A stretch of DNA of 64,000 nt, taken from contig JAIXMP010000024.1 of the NCBI GenBank assembly GCA_025677815.1, positions 496,001 through 560,000 of the forward strand, written 5' to 3'. A program made the translations under genes and the position numbers. Positions within the stretch are counted from its first letter, which is position 1, and each line of letters begins with the position of its first letter. Positions 10,241 through 20,370 of this stretch are shown here, piece by piece. Under the pieces are notes generated by a model. That model was not told the origin of the DNA. It did no database searches and saw only the letters and a program-made list of their open reading frames with translations. Origin of the DNA: Phascolomyces articulosus. Its lineage: Eukaryota; Mucoromycota; Mucoromycetes; Mucorales; Lichtheimiaceae.

Positions 10241-12019
10241 ACCTCCTAAGCCAAAAAATTATTTTCTCTTGAACCAAAAAATATTATTTTCATATCTTAA
10301 CTGGTTTCATCTCTATATTTAAAAAATAATTATTTCCTGCTCATTTAGAAATGCAAGATTCATATAGCCATATTCAATATTTAGAAGAATATACAATTTA
10401 TACATGCAGCTATTACGGGGATAACAATTTTTTAAAAAACAATTTTTACAAATAACACATCAAGATACCAAGGACGAGTGAAAACCTAGGTCATTCAGAA
10501 AAAAGCTGAACTTAATGTGGGCTTGGAAGAAAAACACAAAGAATCATATCAATATACTTATAAAATGCGTAATTCTTTTGAAGATTGGCTATTTTTTCAA
10601 AAACGCACACTATGCAGCATTCCATGTTGGATTGATGGTAAGGTGCTCATCAACAATCTTGTTTGAACTACATGTAAAGATTTACAACATTTTCTTTTGT
10701 CTATTATGGGAGAGGGTAGATCTATATTCATATAACAAATACTCACTCAAAAATGACAGAGTTATTATAATGTGCTAAGAGACTATCAGTTATTGAAAAG
10801 TAAGACATGTTAATTTGACTATTTGGATGTGTCTTACATTAAATGGAAACTAAAGTAATATGGTGTCTCGTGAACGAGCAATTGTTAGTTTATCAGGATA
10901 ATGCATTCAAACAACAAAATAGCTGTGAAATTGTCCAAGATATTGGTATCTATAGTAATGGATTGGATTAGGATCGATAATGATAGGTATGAATAGCAAC
11001 TGCAGTGGCCTAATCCCTTAGGTTGAATCAATATGCTTTTGTATAATTATTTTGGGTTTAAACAGTTTAATCTGTGTATTCATAATAATGGTAATGGGTT
11101 TAAATAGCATATTGGTTTGGATAGTATAGACAGTATAGAGCAACTTCGCAGGTAAGTTTGACTATTAACTTTAATTATGAATATAATCATAGTAATCAAA
11201 CAAATTATCAGATTTTTTTTAATTATCCAAAATCACAACCACTATTATCTCACCATTAGTGCTATTGTTATAATATTTTATAATCTTAATCAAAGCCATT
11301 AATAAATAAATATTTATTATCTGAATATGTGTGTTCAGTCTTCGAGTTTTTTTTCTTTATTTTAAAAAACAATCATCATTATACCTATTTTTTATTGCTG
11401 AGTGATTAAAATATAAATGCCTCAACTATTGAAATCTATTGAAGATTAAGAACCAAAAATAATAATCATTATTATAAAAGCTTCAGACATTGCTATTTTT
11501 TTTAAAAAATAAATTAATAGTCAATAAACTCTGGTTGCGTTTGATCCAACACAATATCATATATCTTTTGGCATTTATTATTAAATAAAATTATATGTTA
11601 TATTGAATATAATTACTACTGATTTAATTGTATATCATAGCACCATTATATTTAATATTTTAGCATAAATATCAAAAGAGGATTATATTAGAATGTTTTT
11701 TTTTCACAGCCCTGCTAGGCCATCAGTATAGAAGATTAGTATTTTCCTCATTTATTCCTAAAAAAGAAACGTTTCTAAAACAAGTAGCTTCTAAGTTTAC
11801 AAGTCCAATAAGCAACTGAATTTTTTCATTAGCTTACTAATTCTTAATTTCCCTAATGAGTTATACCATTACAATACAATGCATCCTAATGGATAAAAAA
11901 GGAAATAACATGATTGACTACAGGCCAATAATATTAAAGGAATAAACTTTAGGTCTGGACCCTTACTGTCAAGTGAGTGAGGCCAGAAAAGATACCACAG
12001 AACCCCCCCCCAAAAATTG
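10241..12019. other. AT-rich intergenic DNA, nothing recognised
   Basis: Short frames only (for example 10515-10778) with no recognisable motif. No repeat, RNA gene or promoter I can support apart from the C8 run and CAAAAATT immediately before the tRNA. Confidence 0.4.
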
Positions 12020-12092
12020 GGGGATGTAGCTCATATGGTAGAGCGTTCGCTTCGCATGCGAAAGGTACCCGGATCGATACCGGGCATTTCCA
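12020..12092 (+). tRNA. tRNA-Ala (anticodon CGC)
   Basis: A 73-nt cloverleaf folds by hand. The acceptor stem is GGGGATG/CATTTCC with discriminator A, the D arm GCTC/GAGC, and the anticodon stem TTCGC/GCGAA around TTCGCAT (anticodon CGC, reading GCG). The variable loop is AGGTA and the T arm is CCCGG/CCGGG with loop ATCGATA. The G3-U70 wobble, the main alanine identity element, is present. The A box (TAGCTCATATGG) and B box (GGATCGATACC) support pol III transcription. The A54/A60 T loop is also found in tRNA-Ala of other eukaryotes. There is no intron. The first T run of four or more downstream is at about 12170, implying a long 3' trailer. Confidence 0.95.
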
Positions 12093-13426
12093 AGTTTGTT
12101 CCTCTTATTCAAAAGGAAAGAACCAAATAGATGTATACTCCAAAGTCGATCATCTTTGTAATCCACCAAATTTTTGATTTTTTTTTCGTCATCATCGATG
12201 GCATCATCATCTTCTTCTGGTGCTGCTGTTGATGATGAATATTGTTTTTTTCGAAAAAAGGAAAGAAAATGGGGGGGTGTGGAAAGAAGGAAAAAAAACA
12301 ACAAAAGAAGGGAGTGATAAATAGAAACAATGCTACCTCAACAATAATATGCTTCAGTAATAATAATAAAAAAGATTATAATCATAAAGACGGTGGTAAT
12401 GATGTTGTGCGTGATGTATGCATTGGTTTGGTAAAGAGATTGTTCTATATAAAGAGAAAGGTAATATAAAACCTTTTCATGTTTGTTTTAAAAACAAATT
12501 ACCAGAAAGAATTGATCATCCTCCTACTTCAATTCACTTCCGAATAACTCATTCAAATATTATCATACTCCGATGAATGTGTCATTCTTTTTATTTTATA
12601 CATTTAATGTATTTAATTAATGGGTATTAGGCGAGCACCTTATTATTTGTCAATTGTTACTAACAAATAGATTAAATATAATCACAAAATATAAATGTTA
12701 TTTTATGATGAATTATTAAAATAAACCACACACCTTTTTAAATCATTATCATTATAGAAAACTAAAGATATTCCGAATCAATATATAGCAGCTGATGCAG
12801 ATATACCGAGGCTTAACAAAGTGTGTAAATAACGTATCATCTCATTGAAATTGGAACAGATGAATTAATTTTATTATGTCTCCGTGACAGCCATCCTTTT
12901 TATTATTTAGCAATTAATCCAAACCGGGTATAATATAAAAATTTGACATCGGTGAAACAAATAGCCATTCAGGTACCACATTCTAACTTTATTTCTGTGA
13001 CAACGATGCTACTGTACTTTTTTTTTTTTGACACTGACTTCATTAATATTTTTTTTTATTCTTACTATTTTTTTATGGGTATATTTTACATTGGAACGCA
13101 CAGTAGAGAAGGGTGTGCGCAATTAAGCAATAATAATCGAGAGGGGTAAAAAAAAGTATAATAAAACTGAAATGGAATTCATTTAATAGGGATAAGTGAA
13201 GAAGCTAAGTACATGCAATGAGAGGAAAAAAAGGGAAATAATATAAGATAATAATAAAAACTATCCATGAAGATGGGATGAAGGATGAAATGATGAGGTG
13301 ATATTGCGAAACTGGTGTGACATTATATTTTATTGCAAGGATTAAAGGATTATGCTTTGATATATGCAATAAGAAGAAAAAGAAATAAAAAGAATGCTAC
13401 TATGAGTGTGAGCAAGTGTGTGTGTG
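12093..13426. other. Intergenic, no gene supported
   Basis: AT-rich DNA with poly-T/poly-A tracts. The overlapping frames on both strands near 11969-12330 come from GAA/TTC-rich repeats and overlap the tRNA, so I do not call them. A GT dinucleotide run (13416-13430) forms the target of the next solo LTR. Confidence 0.4.
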
Positions 13427-13998
13427 TGTGGCATATCTACGTATCCACACTTCTTCTCATATATTATCACCGATACTACTACATTGTGTTATCACAAATA
13501 ATAAATAATAATATAAATAAATAATATTGGTTGCCTCACATAATCATCATTCCAATAATAATACAACAATAATGATCCTAGTATAATAATATCCTATATA
13601 CAATAATTATCAAATAATATACAAATACTACCATACCTTCTCATTGTATGAGTAAATGTGTAAAAGTAATAATAATCATCCAATGACTAATGGTCAACAA
13701 ATATATATGTACAACAAATATAATTATATCTCCTCATGTTGTGTTATATCACCATGAATACTACCTGTAATATATATCCGTCATATCAAACAAATGTAAT
13801 ATTAACAAACTACCATGATCAATGATTAAGTGGAATGGATAAGAAAACATATAAATACTGTACTTGTAAAACTAGAATAATCTTGATCTTTATTATCATC
13901 TTTATCATTATAATAAATCTATATCGATTCTCACAAGACTTCTTCTGTCTCTATCTCTCTTGTCATTAATTCTATCGTCAATTCATATCCATACCACA
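13427..13998 (+). mobile_element. Solo LTR, family A copy 2 (572 bp, TSD GTGTG)
   Basis: The element starts TGTGGCATATC and ends CCATACCACA. It is flanked by GTGTG at 13422-13426 and 13999-14003 (the left copy lies in a GT run, so the duplication is slightly less certain than for copy 1). Over its full length it is the reverse complement of 3324-3894 with scattered substitutions and small indels. Putative sense is plus: TATAAATA at 13850-13857, then AATAAA-like sequence and a C/T-rich end. No retrotransposon genes lie beside it. It lies 180 bp beyond the stop codon of the RING gene. Confidence 0.85.
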
Positions 13999-14177
13999 GT
14001 GTGCAATATTGAATTAGAATAGAAGACGATTTGTTATTACATGTTTTTTTTTAACTATAAAAATAAAGAGATATAATTAACACAAATATATACATGTCCT
14101 ATCTAATAATGATAATATATATACAAGGGCTTACCAACGAAAAAGAAAGACATGATGAAATATAATGGATAATAATT

Positions 14178-14625
14178 TTAACTGCTATATACTTTTTGAA
14201 TTTCATATTTGGGCGTTTTACAGATAGCGCATTCTGTCAATTTTTCAGCGCATGTCTTACAATACACTAATGATAAATATATAAAGTGAGTTAATTAATA
14301 CTAAGTTGAATAAAAATCCATCAAATAAAAAAAAAAAAAAACTAGACCTACGACGGTGGAAACAGGGAGTCAGAGCATATTCAATATTTTCTTGATTGCA
14401 AATGATACAACACTTGGGCTTGAGATCCTTCTTTTCCATTTCAGAAATTTTTCGTGTCAACTGTTCATTGCTTTTTGATTCATTTTCTACTCTTTGTTTC
14501 AATCTCCTTAAGCGACGTTCATTTTTTTGCAAATTTCGTTTTGATTGTTTAATCGAATCAAGCAATATACCATTTCCTAGTTCCATGATTTCTGCTTGTT
14601 CAATCAATGCATATGATACTGTCAT
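14178..14625 (-). CDS. Small coiled-coil RING-finger protein (putative E3 ubiquitin ligase)
   Basis: Two exons, 14625-14352 and 14266-14178, join in phase (donor GTAGGT, acceptor ATTAG) to give 120 residues. Residues 25-66 form a highly charged coiled coil. Residues 73-107 are a complete C3HC4 RING: C73-x2-C76-x11-C88-x-H90-x3-C94-x2-C97-x6-C104-x2-C107, the spacing typical of MDM2/IAP-type C-terminal RINGs. The splice restores C5-C8, whereas the unspliced frame runs into poly-F, so the intron is well supported. The likely role is E2 binding and ubiquitin transfer, with dimerisation through the coiled coil; the substrate is unknown. Upstream exons cannot be excluded because the frame is open before this ATG. 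Confidence 0.75.
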
Positions 14626-14749
14626 AAAGTAATAAAATGTTTCTTTTTGACACGAAGAAATGATTATTTGACCACATGATAGTTATCACTGATGGAAATT
14701 TAGTAGCAATTGGTGGATATCTTTTAATAAAGAGTCATATTACACATTT

Positions 14750-15091
14750 TTATTGGAATGGCTCGCTTTTTTTTAAGAGAGTATACAGAATAGACCGTTC
14801 TGGATACATTGCATAGCCAAATGTGTTCTTCCATGTGTTCAAAGTTCGACAGGAGGCGCAGGAAAAAAAGTGCTTTACATGCAGAAATATACACCTGTTA
14901 AAACATCGCAGCCAAGGCCATTTTAAATCACCTACAAGAAGCAAATGATCAACTGAGGTTTTCAATTTCATGCTTACTTTATCTTCTGCTCCCAAGATTA
15001 CATCAGTCGACTCGTTCATCATATATACATATATATAGAAAGGATTCGTGTTTGAATCAATTACTATATAGCAGTATGCGCTGCGCGACAT
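14750..15091 (-). CDS. Hypothetical protein, 113 residues
   Basis: Open from an ATG at 15091 to a stop at 14750. The peptide has a non-repetitive, protein-like composition with a CASC motif and paired aromatic/basic stretches, but no domain I recognise. It lies just upstream of, and on the same strand as, the RING gene (125 bp gap). It could be an upstream exon of that gene or a separate small gene. No promoter or splice site decides between these. Confidence 0.3.
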   Translation of the reverse strand: MSRSAYCYIVIDSNTNPFYIYVYMMNESTDVILGAEDKVSMKLKTSVDHLLLVGDLKWPWLRCFNRCIFLHVKHFFSCASCRTLNTWKNTFGYAMYPERSILYTLLKKSEPFQ

Positions 15092-15577
15092 TTATTAGAA
15101 AATAACTACATATCTGTATATATATATATATTCGTTATTATACATTTCCTATAATAAATAGTCCTTCCACCTAAAACACAAAAACATATAACAATAAACA
15201 CACTTTTATCGAAAATCATATTTATTTAACAAAAAAGAACCTTACTATTCTTATTCACTCCATCATCCAAACCAATATCCATAAATAAATCTTTCATCCA
15301 CACTGGACTACTTGTATTACTCTCTCACGTTGAGCTAACTATACAGTGGTTGTCATTATTATTATAAAATAAATTCATGCTATTTATAAATCCAATCATC
15401 AAATCATAATATAGACAGTAAATATGGGTAATATGGATATCGATAAACATCGGTCTCTGTGACATCTCATTTTTCATCTTTCAAATCCGCTAATTTTTTT
15501 TACTTCACATTTTTTTCAGCAAATTACGATTCCTTTTCTTTTATTGTTTCTACTATGAGCAAGCATCGTTGAAAACA

Positions 15578-15931
15578 ATGAAGGCTTGTGTTCATTTTAC
15601 TTTATTTTTACTTTTATCTTTAGTGGTTTACTGAGTCCAGTTTACTGCGAGTGAGCTGTACACTGGGCCGTACGGTGCAGCTTGCGTTTTTTTTTCTCCA
15701 TTGGGTTGTGCTGGATGTTCTACCAGTAGACTACTATTTTTTTTTTGTATAGACGTAAAACGAAGAGCAGATGGGTCACAATCTTTTATTTATATATATT
15801 CATTTAAGCAAGAAAGGGGCAATTACCGCAAGACTGGAATGACACTGCGGACGATAGCACGATTGACTTACTATTTACAATGGTTACAATGCAAACTGGA
15901 CAATAAGTGCCACATACTGACGAATGGATAA
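15578..15931 (+). pseudogene. Possible broken small secreted protein (signal peptide followed by TGA)
   Basis: An ATG at 15578 opens a typical signal peptide (MKACVHFTLFLLLSLVVY) that meets TGA at 15632-15634. The same frame then stays open for 98 codons to 15931 with five cysteines in the first 50 (AACV, GCAGC, FFC). The sequence here is less AT-rich than its surroundings. Either a point mutation stopped a secreted-protein gene, or an unrecognised intron removes the TGA, or the match is chance. No family is recognised. Confidence 0.3.
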
Positions 15932-18900
15932 GAGACTTTGAATGAATGGTGTACGTTGGTGGTTGTGCCATTGAACTAATTTATTGTTACGTACTTTTCT
16001 CTAGGTATAATGATGACAACAAAAACAAGATGAGGAAGTTGTAACTTGAATTGGATGGTACCTACAACGAGTCAACAAGTCAAGATGATAGCAAAGGAAG
16101 AAGAACACTGGAACATGTCACCAAAATATTAATACGATGATGCGAATAGCTATAGTACACCACTTTAACACCTTTATGAATATGGATGGTTGCTTACATG
16201 AATTGGAAACTGGGAATGTGTCGTTTATTTTATATAAAAGTTTCCCATATGTTACAACATAAAAAATAAGACTACCGACTATTGGGCTGTAATAATACAG
16301 AATTAAAGAGCATCACGAGCCATTATATATTGTAAACAATGATATGATTCTAACGATTCGATTTTTTTTATTGAAAATAATAATAATGATATAAACATAA
16401 ATGTTGAATGTCAATTCTTATTATTATGAAAATTCCATAAATACAAATGTAGATCATTTATATTATTGTGATATAATCATGTTATTGTCAAGGAAGCACA
16501 TATATACAGATCATTTTTAAGAATATGTATAATCTTCTTGCATAATTGGGATAGTCTATTTAACTGTCTCAAGATCTTAAAAATTATACAGTTTTTTAAT
16601 TAAAATGAGCGCAAGCTACGATAGTTACTGACTAATAATAATGCTGATTATAGATATTAATATGTTAACTCACATTTATACTAAACAAAACAGTTATAAG
16701 CAAATGCAGCCTATTAGGCTTATATATAATATATATAAAGTCAGACTACACGGGTAGGTTGACTAGTTTGTAACCTACGTGTGTAGTAATTCTCATATAG
16801 AGATATTGTAAAAATTGTCAAAAATATTTATGTTATTCTAATCCAACATTGTCATGCTCAAGATAATAGTGTTCCAGATTATATACTATGATACATTCAT
16901 CAAACCAAGGCATAGTTATACGTGCACATAATCTAGCGAGATCAGGATTTCCTTACACCACTGTGGCGTATAACTTTTTATCATGACATACTTTGATAAA
17001 AAAAAAGTGATATATCACACATTTCTCACACGCACACGCACATATTGGATGGGACAAAGTATTTATACCACACACGGGTGAAGTATTTTGACAGTTTCAT
17101 ACACACAGTATATACAAGCAGATTAAACAAATGATTCTAGTACTGTCCTTTTCCGATGTCAAATATATCTAAAGAAAAATAAAAAAGGTATGTTTGTAAA
17201 GTATTACTATAAATCCATTCTTCTGGAAATTGATTGTAGCATGGCAATATGTCTGTGATGATGGTTTCAAATACATTAAAAAATATAAAGTATTATATTA
17301 TGTTTTATCATTACCCTTAAATCCCTAAGCATGCTACATGGTATTCCCTTCCCTTACCAACAAGAAAAACAACCAAGAATCATTCGGTGACTATGGTGTA
17401 TTGTTTGTCAATGGACAACCAAAGTACTCTCATCTACAAAACAAAACAAGAGTACGGAAATCGTCGTTGATGTTTACAAGAGTATTATTCCAATCCAGAA
17501 AATTTAAATAGAATATTTTTCTCCATATAATTATATACAACATAGTGAATGAGTAAATGCTAATGTGTTATAAATATGCACTTTGCTTTTTACTAGATTA
17601 TTTATTGACATAAAGCAAACTTTATGCATACAAAAATGCTCACGCCATCATCTTTCTGCCTGATAGCTACACAAAAAAGAACATTTAGTCGTCTACAACA
17701 TAAACAGTAAGTGTAGATCAAATATAAAGGACCCAAGAGCCAAGACAAAGACGAAAAAGCTCACTATCATCAAATCTAAAAGAACTACAATTCGTATTAA
17801 ACAAGAACAACAAAAACAAATAAAAAAAACTCCAACGTCAAGAAATCACCATTGCCGTTTGATACAAAACAAATCAGGAATCACCGTTATTTTTACGTCC
17901 TACATATCATCAATATCTTTTTAAAAGAAATAGTTTGTTATACCTTATTAGGTATGATCAATACTACTCCTTCAATCAGCTCCAAAAAAAAAGCCATTAG
18001 CTATTATCACAGATAAATAACCAGTTACTAACATTTTTAGAATTACTTGGATAGCTATTATTATTATTTTTGCAATTGTATTCCTATGTATTCATTTCTT
18101 ATACTTATATGGATTCCTCTTTATATATCAAAAACACATATAAAACAGATTATCGCTTAGCTAGAAGAAGTAACAATAATATAAATAAATGAATTGAATA
18201 TATTGATTATTCATCTATATAATCTAAGCATTAGTATACTTATTTTTAAATGTTCGCAATGAGAACAGATATAGCAACATAACAGTATGTAATACTTGTT
18301 ATTACAAGCTCTTACTTTTTTTAATATCTATAAAACAAAAAGCCCCATTCATGCCATACGATGAATATATATTCGTTGTCTTTAAACATTTACTATATAT
18401 AATTAAAAATACATCATTCTGTTATATGTTGCTATTATTATAATGAGACCCGAATTTTTTTTTCGGTTTTGCATGAAATTATTACTGGTAATGATCGTCT
18501 GCATGATAATAATCGGGGGTAAATTTTATATTTATTGAAGAGTAGGCGCCCATAGTTTTTGGCGTTTTCAAAACCAACATTGTTGAATACATTTAATATG
18601 CCAATTAAACTTTATTTAGTGGAATAAAGTGCTTCGTCCCATAAATCCTTATTTTTCTCACTTCTTCTTTCCTCTACTTGTACTATTACCCTCAATACCT
18701 ACTCTAGCTTAGCTTTTCCTCCTAAATGGGGGTTTTTCAGCTGATGCCACAAATTTTCATTCATATATAATCTCATCTCAAAGTACCGCAAGGAAGCGAC
18801 TATATGCCTATAGGCACAGGTCAATCCAGTCTTCCACCTTAATAAATATAAATTTTAATCTAATGGAATAAAGTACTACTTATAGTAGCATTTATTCGTT

Positions 18901-19204
18901 TTAAAGCGTTTTATCTTTGATGAAGCTGTCTTCTATATTCACACTAATCACCTCCTCTACACTGGATCATCGATTTCCCCCTTTACTTTTTTTTTTTTTT
19001 TTTTGCCAATAAATAACCCTGATAAAATTGATGACTTTGCAATAAAAGTAGCATGACGGTGAAAGTTCTATTTATTTAATTATATAAAAAAAAGGGGCAG
19101 GAGTGAAGAAAAATAAAGTATCTGAATAAAGGAGTTGTGCTGGTAGTAATAGTATTATATTGTAGTGGGAATGATAATGATTCTTTTACTACTAGTTTTT
19201 TTTT
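15932..19204. other. Long AT-rich intergenic stretch, no gene supported
   Basis: More than 3 kb without a reading frame worth calling on either strand. It contains one notable hairpin (16745-16787) and homopolymer runs (for example T18 near 18987). It may hold regulatory DNA of the secreted-protein genes to its right. Confidence 0.4.
16745..16787. repeat. Long inverted repeat (16-bp arms, 11-nt loop)
   Basis: ACTACACGGGTAGGTT pairs with AACCTACGTGTGTAGT with two central mismatches. The GC content of the arms is well above the local average, so chance pairing is less likely than for AT-only hairpins. It might be a structured RNA, a protein-binding palindrome or the footprint of an excised TIR element. 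Confidence 0.6.
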
Positions 19205-19558
19205 TTACAACTTGTTTTGATCACATATACATTCATCCTTGTAACATCCAACAAATTCTTGATTTTTTATTTCCTTACAGAAAGTTTTACAACCATGATT
19301 TTTATCTGCTGCACAATCTCCATCACCAATGGTATCGCAAATACATTTTCCAGAGATAAATAGAGGTTGTAATGCTTGTTGTGAACATTTGGTTCGACAT
19401 TGTTCTTTTTCAGTGTCTTGATTACTACGATGTGTGAACGTATTACTACCACCACGAGTAGGACTTGCCTTGGTCACGGATGTTGATACTGTTACTATTG
19501 CAATACCGATCAATAACCAAGCAGGAACAGTTTCAAAAATGGATTTGAGAACACGCAT
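19205..19558 (-). CDS. Secreted Cys-rich protein with one complete and one degenerate defensin-like (CS-alpha-beta) module
   Basis: Single exon, 117 residues. Residues 1-31 form a signal peptide (hydrophobic core WLLIGIAIVTVS). The mature part has ten cysteines. The second module, C82-x7-C90-x3-C94-x10-C105-x4-C110-x-C112, matches the CxxxC...CxC pattern of cysteine-stabilised alpha-beta (defensin) folds. The first module keeps CxxxC (C54, C58) and CxC (C72, C74) but lacks the first and fourth cysteines, the pair that is disulfide-bonded in this fold, which suggests paired loss. It is a paralogue of the gene at 20053-20370 on the same strand, about 0.5 kb upstream. The role is unknown: antimicrobial, signalling or host interaction are all possible for this fold. 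Confidence 0.7.
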   Translation of the reverse strand: MRVLKSIFETVPAWLLIGIAIVTVSTSVTKASPTRGGSNTFTHRSNQDTEKEQCRTKCSQQALQPLFISGKCICDTIGDGDCAADKNHGCKTFCKEIKNQEFVGCYKDECICDQNKL

Positions 19559-20052
19559 GATTTATATAATGTCAGTTTTTTTTTCTTTTGATTAAAGAAA
19601 CAGTTATTAAAGTGAAAGAGAAGAGTAGAGAAAAAGAAACAAGGAGAATTATGGAGAGTGTTTATGAATTTTATATCGGATGGGTTAGTAAATCCCCATG
19701 AATTCAAACATTCATCAATTAGTTCCTTCTTTCTTCTTTTACCCCTGAAATCTTCACACACCATGTGCAATAATTGAGTATGTAAAAAGGTTTATTATTT
19801 GTTCTGCTTGACTTCAGAACAACAAAGAAATGATTTAAGTACAGCCAAGTAGTAAAGGTAAGTTAAGTTACTATTTACATAGATGTTGTGATGGATTTTT
19901 GTTATAAAAGTAAAAAGATGGTATTAAACTTATAGTAAGGAAGGAATCATCGGATGTGTTTTTTTTGAAGAGATATAATAGATTTTGCGTGAGTGTTTTG
20001 TCATAGAATAAGAATGAATGTGTGTGGGAGTGCATGTTGTTGAGAATGAGAT

Positions 20053-20370
20053 TTAAGAAAGACAGCTACATTGACCATTCATACAAAAACCAATCAAATT
20101 GGAAGACATATCCTCGCAAACCGAATCGCATGCTTCGTGATCATCATCATCATAACAACTTGTTAAATCCACATCAGTGCAATAGCAGCTGTCATAAATA
20201 CAAACACCATTTTGCCCTTGTTCGAGCATGGAACATGCTTGTGCGCAATCTGTAGAATCGCCTTCAACCGCGCAAAGTCCAGCGTCAGATAATTCATATC
20301 CAATGGATAGATTGGCATTGTTGATGATAAATAAAAGAAAGAAGATAAATGTCATTAATTTGGTCGTCAT
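20053..20370 (-). CDS. Secreted tandem defensin-like protein (two CS-alpha-beta modules)
   Basis: Single exon, 105 residues. Residues 1-24 form a signal peptide (TFIFFLLFII core). The mature chain has exactly twelve cysteines in two modules with identical spacing: C33-x8-C42-x3-C46-x10-C57-x4-C62-x-C64 and C72-x8-C81-x3-C85-x10-C96-x4-C101-x-C103. Each has CxxxC, GxC (GVC, GFC) and CxC, the signature of the cysteine-stabilised alpha-beta fold of defensins. The linker is only seven residues. The surface is strongly acidic (DDDDHE), unlike most cationic antimicrobial defensins, so a non-membrane-active role is possible. It pairs with the related gene at 19205-19558. Frames on the opposite strand here are shadows. 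Confidence 0.8.
   Translation of the reverse strand: MTTKLMTFIFFLLFIINNANLSIGYELSDAGLCAVEGDSTDCAQACSMLEQGQNGVCIYDSCYCTDVDLTSCYDDDDHEACDSVCEDMSSNLIGFCMNGQCSCLS

Noticed and set aside
12020..12092. Atypical T loop (A54, A60) considered as a sign of a tRNA pseudogene or tRNA-like element
   Set aside because: The same loop occurs in tRNA-Ala of other eukaryotes, all stems pair, and the G3-U70 identity pair is intact.
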